Shown here piece after piece: positions 7,495 through 16,009 of a DNA stretch of 64,000 nt (positions are counted from its first letter, which is position 1; every line of letters begins with the position of its first letter). The DNA comes from Parabacteroides sp. PH5-46 (GTDB taxonomy: Bacteria > Bacteroidota > Bacteroidia > Bacteroidales > Tannerellaceae): NCBI RefSeq assembly GCF_029892785.1, contig NZ_JARXXA010000003.1:186001-250000 (forward strand), written 5' to 3'. The notes under the pieces are model-generated. The model was not told the DNA's origin. It was given only the letters and a program-made list of their open reading frames with translations, and searched no databases. Both the position numbers and the translations under genes were made by a program.

Positions 7495-9498
7495 TTAATC
7501 TTGTACGCAACGGATGGAATAACCATCTGCACGACGGCCTGTATTCACAAGCAGCTTGGTTGAAGAGAAATGTAAACGCACACCGTTTACACCACCAGTT
7601 TCTGACGACCAATAGTAGCTGGCCACGCTTTGACCATTCGAGAAACCACTACCGATGTCTCTAAACCCGACGGTAGGGAAGTAGAGGGTATCCACTCCAT
7701 TATCACCTTGAACTTCCAACCGCTTTTCAATATTATTCCAGGCTACAACCCCGTCATTGTCGGTATAACTACTTCTGTAAGCTCCAATCAGTTCAAATTC
7801 CGCCTTGGTTGGGACGTGCCAACCATTAGGGCATGGACCCTGTCGTTTGTCACCACTCCACAAGTTGTCATTCGAAGGAGTTACCCAGTCGTTTGTTGTG
7901 CCTTCCACACCCTTGATGAACTTGTCTTTGGCAGAACCTGTAGTAGCTGTTTCCCAATCTAAAGGTCCTTGAATGGTGTCAGAAACCGTTCCTAGTCCGG
8001 CAGCATAGCTAAAGCCTATATTACGTCCCCATTGGAAAAGCAATCCATGATGTTTTACTTCGGTTGTGGTGCCAACTTCTGTGGCTCCTACATTTACCGG
8101 AGCCCAGTAGATATCTCCGAATAGGACAGGTTTCTCGTTTGTAGTGTCATAGTTTGGCACACCGTTGATGTAGAGGGTGTCTCTTTCTTCCGGCTTGGAG
8201 TTGTTGACTATCTCTATCCGTGCATGAAGAGGGGTTTTCTGTACCGGGATCTCAATCTTGTGTTCTTGCATGTAGCCTGCGGCGTATGTAAGAGTGGGTT
8301 CGGGAGAGGTGACGATAATTCTGTCTGTTCCGTTGCCTGTTCCGTGTAGGTAAGTAACATCTACGTGTGTACCGGATTTGTTGAATGTCGTTACCGGAAC
8401 CTTGATTGTGCCTGTGGTAGTGGCATTAGTGATATCATAGGTCTTGTCCGTTTCCTGGATACCTGCACCACCTGTCAGGACAGCTGCGCCTACTGTCATA
8501 TCATCTGTTTCGGGTTTGGCTTCATGGGTGCCTCCGTCGTCGGCCCAGTCGTCTACTAGTATATTGAGCTCCGGCTCTTTCTTTTCTACCTTCTGCACTC
8601 TTAGCGTATAGCGTTTATTGGCTTCAATCTGTTGAGTGTTTTTTAAGCTATAGATGCGGCGTTCGCCCAGGAAGGTACCTTCAACAGAGATGATGGACTT
8701 ATCTGCTCCTATCTCTGTGGGGTAGAGGTAAAACAGGCTCTCGATAGTGGTAGCGGTGTTGGCGTTGGCTTCCTTGCTGTACTCTATTAAAGGCAGTGTG
8801 CCTTTTGCTAAGGTTGGTTCAGGGATACCCGTTGCATCGCCGAAGGCATGGCCTTGCAGCTTCACGTTCTCAATGATGATGTTTTCTATCGTGAAGTTGG
8901 TTTCAGAAGCATCGTTTATTACGTCGAAACGGGCTACACGGCGCAGTAATTTCACCTTCAGATCGTCATCTTTGGCATCTTCTACATCATTGATTATTTT
9001 GCGGGCTGTCATCAGGAGCGGGGTCCCAAGGAGTCCGCTTTGTACGTCAGAGAGGCGTTCCAGGAAGTCCTCTTCCGTTGTTGCACCTGCATTTACATTG
9101 CCTAAAGCCGAAGCATTGTCTTTGCCATTGGCTACAAAATAGAAGGTGTGTTTGCCTGTACGACCGGTTACGTCTACTGTTGCTTTCAGGTCTGTATCCT
9201 GTTGTTCCAGGTCGTCACTGCTTACGCGGAATACCTTTTGCAATAAGTTGGGTAGGCTTTCTGCCGAGCGGTCGTTAAACATATAGATTTCAAGAGAATC
9301 TACTGCATTTTCATTGGCAGTAGCTATTGTTGCATAGCTCACAGGTTGTCTTTTTCCCTGAAGGCGGAAGGTGATAAAGCCTTCACGAGCCGGAGTGGAA
9401 GGAGTATCCACATACTCTTCCTCGTTGCTGCAGGAAGGCGCCAACATCAGCACCAGAGCAGCCAGTATCATTGTTAGTTTTGTATATTTTGTTTTCAT
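7495..9498 (-). CDS. Fimbrillin-like lipoprotein with C-terminal FISUMP domain (copy 2)
   Basis: About 667 aa from the chosen ATG at 9498 (MKTKYTKLTM); the frame extends 13 codons upstream but lacks a signal sequence start there. A lipoprotein signal ends in LMLAPSC with Cys as the anchor. The N-terminal region, with LEIYMFN and KHTFYFVANG, is typical of Bacteroidales fimbrillin/Mfa-like Ig folds. A linker follows, then a C-terminal FISUMP (Fibrobacter major paralogous) domain: GDIYWAPVNVG, QWGRNIGF, GPCPNGWHVPTKAEF, YWSSE and YSIRCVQD at the end. Probably a surface adhesin or fimbrial tip/accessory subunit. Paralogous to the preceding gene, 51 bp away. Confidence 0.82.
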   Translation of the reverse strand: MKTKYTKLTMILAALVLMLAPSCSNEEEYVDTPSTPAREGFITFRLQGKRQPVSYATIATANENAVDSLEIYMFNDRSAESLPNLLQKVFRVSSDDLEQQDTDLKATVDVTGRTGKHTFYFVANGKDNASALGNVNAGATTEEDFLERLSDVQSGLLGTPLLMTARKIINDVEDAKDDDLKVKLLRRVARFDVINDASETNFTIENIIIENVKLQGHAFGDATGIPEPTLAKGTLPLIEYSKEANANTATTIESLFYLYPTEIGADKSIISVEGTFLGERRIYSLKNTQQIEANKRYTLRVQKVEKKEPELNILVDDWADDGGTHEAKPETDDMTVGAAVLTGGAGIQETDKTYDITNATTTGTIKVPVTTFNKSGTHVDVTYLHGTGNGTDRIIVTSPEPTLTYAAGYMQEHKIEIPVQKTPLHARIEIVNNSKPEERDTLYINGVPNYDTTNEKPVLFGDIYWAPVNVGATEVGTTTEVKHHGLLFQWGRNIGFSYAAGLGTVSDTIQGPLDWETATTGSAKDKFIKGVEGTTNDWVTPSNDNLWSGDKRQGPCPNGWHVPTKAEFELIGAYRSSYTDNDGVVAWNNIEKRLEVQGDNGVDTLYFPTVGFRDIGSGFSNGQSVASYYWSSETGGVNGVRLHFSSTKLLVNTGRRADGYSIRCVQD

Positions 9499-9549
9499 TT
9501 TTCTTTTAAAGTTTAATGTTTTTATTTTCTTTCTCAAGAGGGGCGAAAA

Positions 9550-11550
9550 TCACCAATCCTGTACGCAACGGAGAGAGCGACCAGAAGCCCGGTTGTTCAT
9601 ACCCATTGCGAGACCTGACAACTGAAAATTCAGACCACTAACAGCCGTGGCTCCAACACCTGATGACCAATAACCACCATACGCAGTACGGTTCTTAGAC
9701 GAACCATTACTACTAAGTCGATATCCTGAGGCAGGAAGATAGAGTATATCTGTTTCATTGTCACCCTTGACTTCTAAACGTTTTTCTGTGTCATTCCATA
9801 TAACCTTTTCACCGTTGGAAGAGTAATTATTTCCATAAGCAGTATTGATTATCTTAAGTTCTTCTTCTGTAGGTACACGCCAACCATTTGGACAAGGACC
9901 TTGACGGTCATCACCCGACCAAAGATCATGATTTTGAGGCGCCAACCAATCACCTTTTGATGCATTTGAACCAGTAATAAATTTATCTTTTGAAGAGCCT
10001 GTTGTAGCCACTTCCCAATCCAAAGGACCCTTAATCGTATCAGTAACAGGTGCCAATCCGGCTTCATACGTAAATCCAACATTACGTCCCCATTGATATA
10101 TCAATCCATGATCAGTCACCTTGGCATCCGGACCACTTACCCCTGCATTTACAGGAGCCCAATAGATATCACCGACCAACACCGGATACAACTTTGTATC
10201 TGTGTAGCGATTAGCATATAGTGTGATCACTTTCTTCTGATCCAGGTTGGCTTCGTTGCGGATCGTGATCTCTACTTCTACAGGGACTTTGCTACCGTTT
10301 ATGTTCGGGATGTCTATTTCGTATTCCTGAACGTATGAGGCGCCGCTGTAGGTTAATACAGGGATTGGGGTGTTGACTACAAAATCTCCGTACGAAGAGG
10401 CGCTGCCCCAGTTGTATTTTACTTCTGCCTTCGTTCCTTTTTCGTTGAAGGAGGAGGTTGTAAAGGTCAACTTGCCTTCCTTGATGACTTTTGTCAGGTT
10501 GTAGGTATCATTCGCCTCTACTACTATGCCTGTGGCGTCTGTGCGTTTAATGGCAGAGAAGGTTACCAGGTCGGTTTCAGGGTTGGCTGGTCCTATGACT
10601 TCGTCTACCCAGTCTTCTACCTTTATCTCCATCTCGGCCTTGTTCAGGTCTACCGTCTTTACCTTCAGGATGTAGCGTTTATTCGGCTGGGCTTCGAGGT
10701 CTGCGATATTAAGGTTGTAGACCTTTGTTTCACCATTGAAGATACCTTCCAGGGCTATTTCTGTCTTGCCTGTTCCTACTCCTATGGTTGTGGGATACAG
10801 GTAGAAGACGCTGTCCAGACGTTCAGGAGCTTGAAGGTCTTTGGGTTCAATCTCTATAGGCTTATAGTTGGCTTCTTCTATGGATTTTAAAGGAGTAGCT
10901 GTTTTATCTTCAAATATATAGCCGCGTAGTTTAGCTTTGGAAACCAGGATCTTCTTTATGTCAAAGTTCGTCTCTTTCGGGTTGTTGTCTATATCCAGAC
11001 GTACCACACGACGTTTTAAGTCTACTTTTAGTTCCAAAGGTTTATCGTCCGGAGTACTTACTTCCGTAATGATCGTTTTACCGGACATCAGCAAGGGTGT
11101 AACCAGCGTGTCAGTATGCATATCCGTTATCGCCTCGACAAAGTCGGTTTCAGATGTTGCACCTACATTCAGGTTAGCCAGGTCTGCAGATCGGTTTTCG
11201 CCATTGCCGACAAAATAGAAGGTTTTCTTGCCCGATTTGCCTGTTACATTAATCTTGGCAGTCCGGTTTGTTCCCGATGTACCCAACTCGATATCAGCCA
11301 TCCGGAATACCTTTTCCAGCTTTTTCGAGTTATCATTAAACATATAAATGGTGATATCAGAGAGCTCATTCTCACTTGCTCCCGCTATAGAATAAGACAC
11401 TGCCCCACGGGTCATCAGAGGCAATGTAAATGTCACACTTCCTTCACCCTCGTATTCGGGGGGAGAAGTCAATACGGTTTCTTCGTTGCAAGCCGCCAAG
11501 AATAATAAGGCGGCAAACAACAAACACTGAAAAACGGTTTGTTTTATCAT
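9550..11550 (-). CDS. Fimbrillin-like lipoprotein with C-terminal FISUMP domain (copy 1)
   Basis: A 666-aa lipoprotein (signal peptide ending LLFLAAC). Domain order is the same as the downstream copy: fimbrillin-type N-terminal domain (ITIYMFND, KTFYFVGNGENRS), a middle region with a conserved KAEMEIKVEDW segment, and a FISUMP domain (GDIYWAPVNAG, GLIYQWGRNVGF, GPCPNGWRVPTEEEL, GGYWSSG, SLRCVQDW). The two C-terminal halves are much more alike than the N-terminal halves. First gene of the operon; its 5' leader begins beside the 28-bp inverted repeat and a -7 box inside the candidate invertible segment. Confidence 0.82.
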   Translation of the reverse strand: MIKQTVFQCLLFAALLFLAACNEETVLTSPPEYEGEGSVTFTLPLMTRGAVSYSIAGASENELSDITIYMFNDNSKKLEKVFRMADIELGTSGTNRTAKINVTGKSGKKTFYFVGNGENRSADLANLNVGATSETDFVEAITDMHTDTLVTPLLMSGKTIITEVSTPDDKPLELKVDLKRRVVRLDIDNNPKETNFDIKKILVSKAKLRGYIFEDKTATPLKSIEEANYKPIEIEPKDLQAPERLDSVFYLYPTTIGVGTGKTEIALEGIFNGETKVYNLNIADLEAQPNKRYILKVKTVDLNKAEMEIKVEDWVDEVIGPANPETDLVTFSAIKRTDATGIVVEANDTYNLTKVIKEGKLTFTTSSFNEKGTKAEVKYNWGSASSYGDFVVNTPIPVLTYSGASYVQEYEIDIPNINGSKVPVEVEITIRNEANLDQKKVITLYANRYTDTKLYPVLVGDIYWAPVNAGVSGPDAKVTDHGLIYQWGRNVGFTYEAGLAPVTDTIKGPLDWEVATTGSSKDKFITGSNASKGDWLAPQNHDLWSGDDRQGPCPNGWRVPTEEELKIINTAYGNNYSSNGEKVIWNDTEKRLEVKGDNETDILYLPASGYRLSSNGSSKNRTAYGGYWSSGVGATAVSGLNFQLSGLAMGMNNRASGRSLRCVQDW

Positions 11551-11645
11551 ACGCGCTAACGTTAATGGTTAATAATAATTCAATAAAATCCTCCATCACT
11601 TGCTAAGTGATGGCAGGGGATGGGAGAATGTCTCCTAATCTGTTG

Positions 11646-11653
11646 CAAACGTA
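11646..11653 (-). promoter_or_regulatory. -7 box TACGTTTG facing the fimbrillin operon
   Basis: The minus strand reads TACGTTTG, matching TAnnTTTG, about 95 bp upstream of the start at 11550 and just inside the left inverted repeat. If the segment inverts, this promoter would turn away from the operon. No -33 element at normal spacing was found, so this is tentative. Confidence 0.4.
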
Positions 11654-11845
11654 CTCTTTTCCTTTCTACCGATTGTTAACAAAAACGTCCGATTGTTTAA
11701 GCAGGTAGAGAAAAAGGAAAACTGAATATAAACCAAGTCAACCTTTTCTACATATAAGATATAAAGTAGTCAACTGAAAACGTCAACAGAAAAACCCAAG
11801 GTGTTAATATACAGCACCCTGCGAGTTTCACTATTTTTCATAGGG

Positions 11846-11956
11846 TGAAACTCAAAGTTTCACCTGGGTGAGAATTTATTCTCATGGCGTTGAGAAAAAG
11901 TTCTCATGCAGGTGAGAAAAAATTCTCATCGGCATGAAACTTTTTCTTCATCAGGA
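11846..11956. repeat. Palindrome array with 22-bp period (locus A)
   Basis: Five tandem units begin at 11846, 11869, 11891, 11913 and 11935: 23 bp, then exactly 22 bp each. Most contain a 16-bp palindrome of the form TGAGAA-n4-TTCTCA followed by a 6-bp linker; the outer units use TGAAAC. A weaker unit precedes at 11823. Each can form a small hairpin. No function is evident. Confidence 0.7.
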
Positions 11957-11967
11957 TAATTTGCAGG

Positions 11968-12228
11968 AAAAGTCCTGAAGGACTTATAGATGGATAACCC
12001 CTTGCAAGCGCAGCGTAGCTCGGGGTAAAGGAGCAGCCCTCTCCACCATCTCCGGAACTCCGACAGGAGTTCTACCATCCATCCAGAGTCTCCCTGAAAA
12101 GACGCATTGAACTCCTACGGAGCTCAGGTGATTAGTAGTATCTCGTTTCTACCCCGAGCTGCGCTGTTCCCCCCCGAGCTGCGCTACGCTTGCAAGGGGT
12201 TATCCACTTATAAGTCCTTTCGGACTTT
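11968..12228. repeat. Nested inverted-repeat element
   Basis: Arms 11968-12025 and 12172-12228 are nearly complementary over 57 bp, including GGATAACCCCTTGCAAGCG and a GC-rich AGCTCGGGG end. Each arm has its own small palindrome (AGTCC...GGACT). An extra half-arm lies at 12152-12165. Inside are two more palindromes, at 12055-12072 (GAACTCC...GGAGTTC) and 12109-12125 (GAACTCC...GGAGCTC). It looks like a non-coding intergenic repeat of the MITE/REP kind. Confidence 0.65.
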
Positions 12229-12363
12229 CATCCCTTGTTTACAATGTTTGTGTTTTTGTCTACACGGAAAGCTCTTTTAGGGATATCTAAATTGCTGTTA
12301 TTCAATCATAATATACTTTATCCACTTTCCCCTGCCATCACTTAGCAAGTGATGGCATTTTTT

Positions 12364-13605
12364 TTATCCGGCTCGGCGGATGGCGGCGGAAACTTTGTCT
12401 ACGGCCTTGTCCATGACTGAGCGGTCGAAAGAGGCTAGGTAGGTGTAGGTTACCTTCTCGTTGGCATGGCCCAGTCCTTCGCTGATGACCCATAGGGGCA
12501 GGCGTTCGCCTTTGGCGATGGTAGCCCAAGAGTGGCGGGTGACATGGGTAGTCAGCTTCTTTTTCCAGCCCAGCCGACACTCGATACGGTGGAGGCGATT
12601 GTTCTGAACCTTCAGAGCGGCAAGGTATTGGGGGCGATGGGGTTTATCCGGCTCACGGATCAGCGGGAATAGGAAGGGGCTGTCCTTCGTTGTTTCTTCG
12701 TAGTACTCTATTATTGACTGCATCGCAGGGGTGATACGTAGTTCGAGCAGTTGACCTGTCTTGCGCCTCAGGTAAGAGATTACGCCGTCTCTTACATCTG
12801 TTTTCTTCAGGTAGGCTACATCAACAAACGACATTCCCCTGGCATGGAAGCAGAACAGGAAGATATCCAGGGCTTGGCAAAGTCCTATATCTTTTGTTTT
12901 CATATCGTTACGTGTGAGGTCCAGTTTGTCTAATATCCTTACTTCTTCTTTGCTTAAGGCTCGTTTGCGGGTTGGCTGTACGCCGGTGTAGACTTGTGAG
13001 AATGGGTTTGCATGTGGACTTTCGATCAGTCCTTCGCTGACGGCCCGATTCAAGAGTGCGCGTAGGTTACGCATATAGAAGGAGATGGTGTTGAGTGAGA
13101 GCGTGCTGCTTTTCAGCCAGGCTTCATACCGGCGCATCAAAGGAGCATCTAGCTTTTCCAATGGGATATCCCGTCCATCATTAAACCGAATTAGCGAGCG
13201 GGTAGCAGAGAGGTAAGCCTCGGCGGTTCGTTCCCGGCTTTGTAAGCGAAGTTCGACTGCTTTGCCGTAAGCATAGCCTTTCAATAGCTTGCTTCCCCGG
13301 CGACAGCGTAGGATATTTAGTACATCATGTACCGTATAAGTGGGTTTATAGGCTTCCAGACTGGCGAGGTGTGCTTTCAGGCAATGTATATCATCCCGGA
13401 TAGCACGCTCTGTTTCAAGCAGGTAATCCCGGCGTTCGGTATTCAAAGGTACGGGATATACGATGCATCGGCTTTCCGCATTCCACTCTGATAGATAGAG
13501 GCGATAGGTAAGTACTTCCCGGTGATGTACCGCGCGGATAAATAAGCTGCCCGGAGACTCCAGCCCCTTACTGGAAGGGCGCAGGTTAACTGTAATTGTA
13601 CACAT
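12364..13605 (-). CDS. Orphan tyrosine recombinase next to the fimbrillin operon
   Basis: A 413-aa tyrosine recombinase. It has an N-terminal arm-binding region (about 1-95), a core-binding SAM-like domain (about 110-205) and a catalytic domain (about 215-400). Active-site residues: Arg in ARGMSFVDVAYL, HVTRHSW box, GLGHANEKVTYTYL with the nucleophilic Tyr. The RGMSFVD signature is typical of Bacteroidales recombinases that act on local inversions or conjugative elements. No other mobile genes adjoin it, and its 3' end lies 9 bp from the right 28-bp inverted repeat, suggesting a dedicated DNA invertase for the fimbrillin switch (inference). Confidence 0.9.
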   Translation of the reverse strand: MCTITVNLRPSSKGLESPGSLFIRAVHHREVLTYRLYLSEWNAESRCIVYPVPLNTERRDYLLETERAIRDDIHCLKAHLASLEAYKPTYTVHDVLNILRCRRGSKLLKGYAYGKAVELRLQSRERTAEAYLSATRSLIRFNDGRDIPLEKLDAPLMRRYEAWLKSSTLSLNTISFYMRNLRALLNRAVSEGLIESPHANPFSQVYTGVQPTRKRALSKEEVRILDKLDLTRNDMKTKDIGLCQALDIFLFCFHARGMSFVDVAYLKKTDVRDGVISYLRRKTGQLLELRITPAMQSIIEYYEETTKDSPFLFPLIREPDKPHRPQYLAALKVQNNRLHRIECRLGWKKKLTTHVTRHSWATIAKGERLPLWVISEGLGHANEKVTYTYLASFDRSVMDKAVDKVSAAIRRAG

Positions 13606-13651
13606 AAGGCTTTTGTTTTTGATGTTTCAACTCATAGTATTCTCATGTAAA

Positions 13652-13659
13652 CAAAGGTA
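13652..13659 (-). promoter_or_regulatory. -7 box TACCTTTG for the recombinase gene
   Basis: A minus-strand TACCTTTG, a full TAnnTTTG match, 46 bp before the start codon at 13605 and divergent from the helicase promoter. Confidence 0.5.
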
Positions 13660-13703
13660 AGGAATGATTTTTCAACAGGCTGTATAGAATCGGATAGAAA
13701 TGG

Positions 13704-13711
13704 CTACCTTT
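13704..13711 (+). promoter_or_regulatory. -7 box TACCTTTG for the UvrD-type helicase
   Basis: Plus-strand TACCTTTG. Transcription would begin near 13717, downstream of the first in-frame ATG (13700). That argues for translation from the GTG at 13733. Confidence 0.5.
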
Positions 13712-13732
13712 GCTTTCCGAAAAGAGATACTT

Positions 13733-16009
13733 GTGGAAGAATATTTGAACCAACTGAATGAAAGCCAGCGCGAAGCGGTGTTGTACACGGAGGGACCGGA
13801 GCTGGTAATAGCCGGAGCCGGATCGGGGAAAACACGTGTACTTACGTATAAAATTGCTTATTTGATGCAACAGGGATTGCCGCCCTGGAGTATTCTGGCT
13901 CTGACATTTACCAATAAAGCTGCCCGGGAAATGAAGGAGCGTATTGCTGCTTTGACAGAACCGGACAAGGCACGCCGTCTTTGGATGGGAACTTTTCACT
14001 CGATCTTTTCGCGTATCCTGCGTTCGGAAGCCGAGCGTCTCGGTTATACCTCCAATTTTACCATTTATGACTCGGCGGACTCTAAGAATCTTTTGAAATC
14101 GATTATCAAGGAAATGCATCTGGATGATAAAATGTATCGTCCCGGCATGATACAAGCGCGTATTTCTAATGCGAAGAATGCGTTGGTTACCTGGCGCATG
14201 TATGAGCAGAACAAAGACTTGGTAGAGAGTGATATGAATGCAAAAGTGCCTATGATACGCGAGATATACAAGCGCTATCAGAGCCGTTGTTTCCAGGCCG
14301 GAGCGATGGATTTTGACGATTTGCTATTGCAGACCAATATCCTATTCCGCGATCACCCGGATGTGCTGGATAAATATCGGAGCCATTTTCAATACATCCT
14401 GGTAGATGAGTATCAGGATACGAATTTTGCCCAACACCAGATTGTACAAAGGCTTTCGGAGCTGCACGGACGTATCTGTGTGGTAGGAGACGATGCGCAA
14501 AGCATCTACTCGTTTCGAGGTGCAAATATAGAGAATGTATTGCAACTGCAGAAGGTGTATCCGAACCTGCGCCTGTTCAAACTGGAACAGAATTACCGTT
14601 CGACACAAAACATAGTAGATGCAGCGAATAGCTTGATTCATAAGAATAAAGAACAGATACATAAAACCGTTTTCTCCGAAAAGGAAAAGGGGAGTAAAGT
14701 GTCTTTGATTTCTTCTTATTCGGATTATGAAGAGGCCTATGTAGTAGCCTCTAAGATCACGGAAATGAGGATGGCGGCAGCTGATGCTTCCTTTGCCTCT
14801 TTTGCCGTACTATACCGCACCAATGCCCAGTCGCGTACGCTTGAAGAAGCCCTCCGGAAGCGGAATATCCCCTATAAGATATACGGCGGACTTTCGTTTT
14901 ACCAACGAAAAGAGATTAAAGATGTAATCGCTTACCTGCGGGTAATCATCAACCCGCACGATGAAGAGGCTTTGAAGCGTATCATCAATTATCCGATACG
15001 CGGCATTGGCGATACAACGGTAGGCAAACTGCTGGCTGCTGCTACGGAGTACAATGTAAGTCTCTGGAAAGTGCTGGAAGAACCGGAAACCTATGCCGTA
15101 CCCCTGAATAATGGCACGCTGAAGAAGCTGGCGGCTTTCCGGGAAATGATGGACGAATTTATGCAGAAGAATAAAGAACTTCCGGCTGATGAAATGACGT
15201 CTATGGTAGTGAAAAAGAGCGGTATCGCTACCGAATTGTTCCGCGACCGTTCGGTAGAAGGTATTAGCAAACAAGAAAATCTGGAAGAGTTGCTGAAAGG
15301 TATCTCCGAATATATAGATATCAGGCGTGAAGAGGGGCTGGAGCAGATTTCACTGGAAGATTTCCTGTCGGAAGTAGCCCTGCTTACCGACCAGGACAAT
15401 GACAAAGAGGAAAACGTAAATAAGGTAACATTGATGACTATTCATGCCGCCAAGGGTTTGGAATTCAGAAATGTATTTGTCGTAGGGCTAGAGGAAGACC
15501 TGTTCCCTTCGCTGATGTCAAAAGATAATCCACGAGCGATAGAGGAGGAGAGACGTTTGTTTTATGTAGCCATTACCCGGGCAGAGGAAAACTGTATCTT
15601 GACCTATGCTAAAAGCCGTTTCCGCAACGGCAAGAGTAATTTATGTTCTCCCAGCCGCTTCCTGAAAGATATAGACCCGCAATACCTGCATGTAGTAGGT
15701 GGTGAAGCACCTCAGCAGGCTACTCCAACGCTTCAACGTCCGGCTTTTGCTTCCCCGTTCCAGCAACCCAAAGCGGTAGAACCTCGTATGACAACCGTTG
15801 CTTCGGCTGCCGCAAGTACAACTTCGGAACCACCGGCTGATGTGTCGGCTATCCGGGTAGGAGCCAAGGTGAAACATGATCGTTTCGGATCGGGCGAAGT
15901 ATTGGCTATAGAAGGGGAAGGTGGCAATATGAAAGCAACTGTACAATTTGCCAATTTCGGGCAAAAACAACTCTTGCTGAAGTTTGCCCGCCTGAGTATT
16001 ATTGAATAG
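13733..16009 (+). CDS. ATP-dependent DNA helicase, UvrD/PcrA family
   Basis: About 758 aa from GTG 13733 (reads VEEYLNQLNESQREAV; relatives begin at this point). An ATG at 13700 is in frame but falls before the predicted transcript start. SF1A helicase motifs are complete: Walker A GAGSGKTRVLT, TFTNKAAREM, DEYQDTN, GDDAQSIYSFRGA, QNYRST, and TIHAAKGLEF near the end. A basic C-terminal tail has a KHDRFGSGEVLAIEG module, typical of PcrA-like proteins that bind RNA polymerase. The role is DNA unwinding in repair and replication restart. Its 3' end overlaps the convergent NigD-like gene by 11 bp. Confidence 0.93.
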   Translation: MEEYLNQLNESQREAVLYTEGPELVIAGAGSGKTRVLTYKIAYLMQQGLPPWSILALTFTNKAAREMKERIAALTEPDKARRLWMGTFHSIFSRILRSEAERLGYTSNFTIYDSADSKNLLKSIIKEMHLDDKMYRPGMIQARISNAKNALVTWRMYEQNKDLVESDMNAKVPMIREIYKRYQSRCFQAGAMDFDDLLLQTNILFRDHPDVLDKYRSHFQYILVDEYQDTNFAQHQIVQRLSELHGRICVVGDDAQSIYSFRGANIENVLQLQKVYPNLRLFKLEQNYRSTQNIVDAANSLIHKNKEQIHKTVFSEKEKGSKVSLISSYSDYEEAYVVASKITEMRMAAADASFASFAVLYRTNAQSRTLEEALRKRNIPYKIYGGLSFYQRKEIKDVIAYLRVIINPHDEEALKRIINYPIRGIGDTTVGKLLAAATEYNVSLWKVLEEPETYAVPLNNGTLKKLAAFREMMDEFMQKNKELPADEMTSMVVKKSGIATELFRDRSVEGISKQENLEELLKGISEYIDIRREEGLEQISLEDFLSEVALLTDQDNDKEENVNKVTLMTIHAAKGLEFRNVFVVGLEEDLFPSLMSKDNPRAIEEERRLFYVAITRAEENCILTYAKSRFRNGKSNLCSPSRFLKDIDPQYLHVVGGEAPQQATPTLQRPAFASPFQQPKAVEPRMTTVASAAASTTSEPPADVSAIRVGAKVKHDRFGSGEVLAIEGEGGNMKATVQFANFGQKQLLLKFARLSIIE

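Larger units (their letters stand above)
11593..12355. repeat. 763-bp segment bounded by perfect 28-bp inverted repeats (candidate invertible DNA)
   Basis: 11593-11620 and 12328-12355 are exact inverted copies of 28 bp. Each copy consists of a 9-bp palindrome arm (CCATCACTT), a 3-bp asymmetric centre (GCT), the second arm (AAGTGATGG) and CAGGGGA. An asymmetric centre between inverted arms is how tyrosine-recombinase crossover sites are built, and the two sites are in opposite orientation, which would give inversion. The segment fills the gap between an orphan tyrosine recombinase gene and the fimbrillin operon. No flanking target duplication is visible. No credible gene lies inside; it holds a promoter-like box, a palindrome array and a nested inverted repeat. 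Confidence 0.6.

Noticed and set aside
11593-12355. Segment as an insertion sequence or classic MITE
   Set aside because: No target-site duplication and no transposase frame inside; the neighbouring recombinase and inversion geometry fit better, though a MITE origin is not excluded.
12338-12580. Small frame on the minus strand inside the recombinase gene
   Set aside because: Lies in another frame of a clear gene, has no family signature, and its composition is that of a shadow frame.
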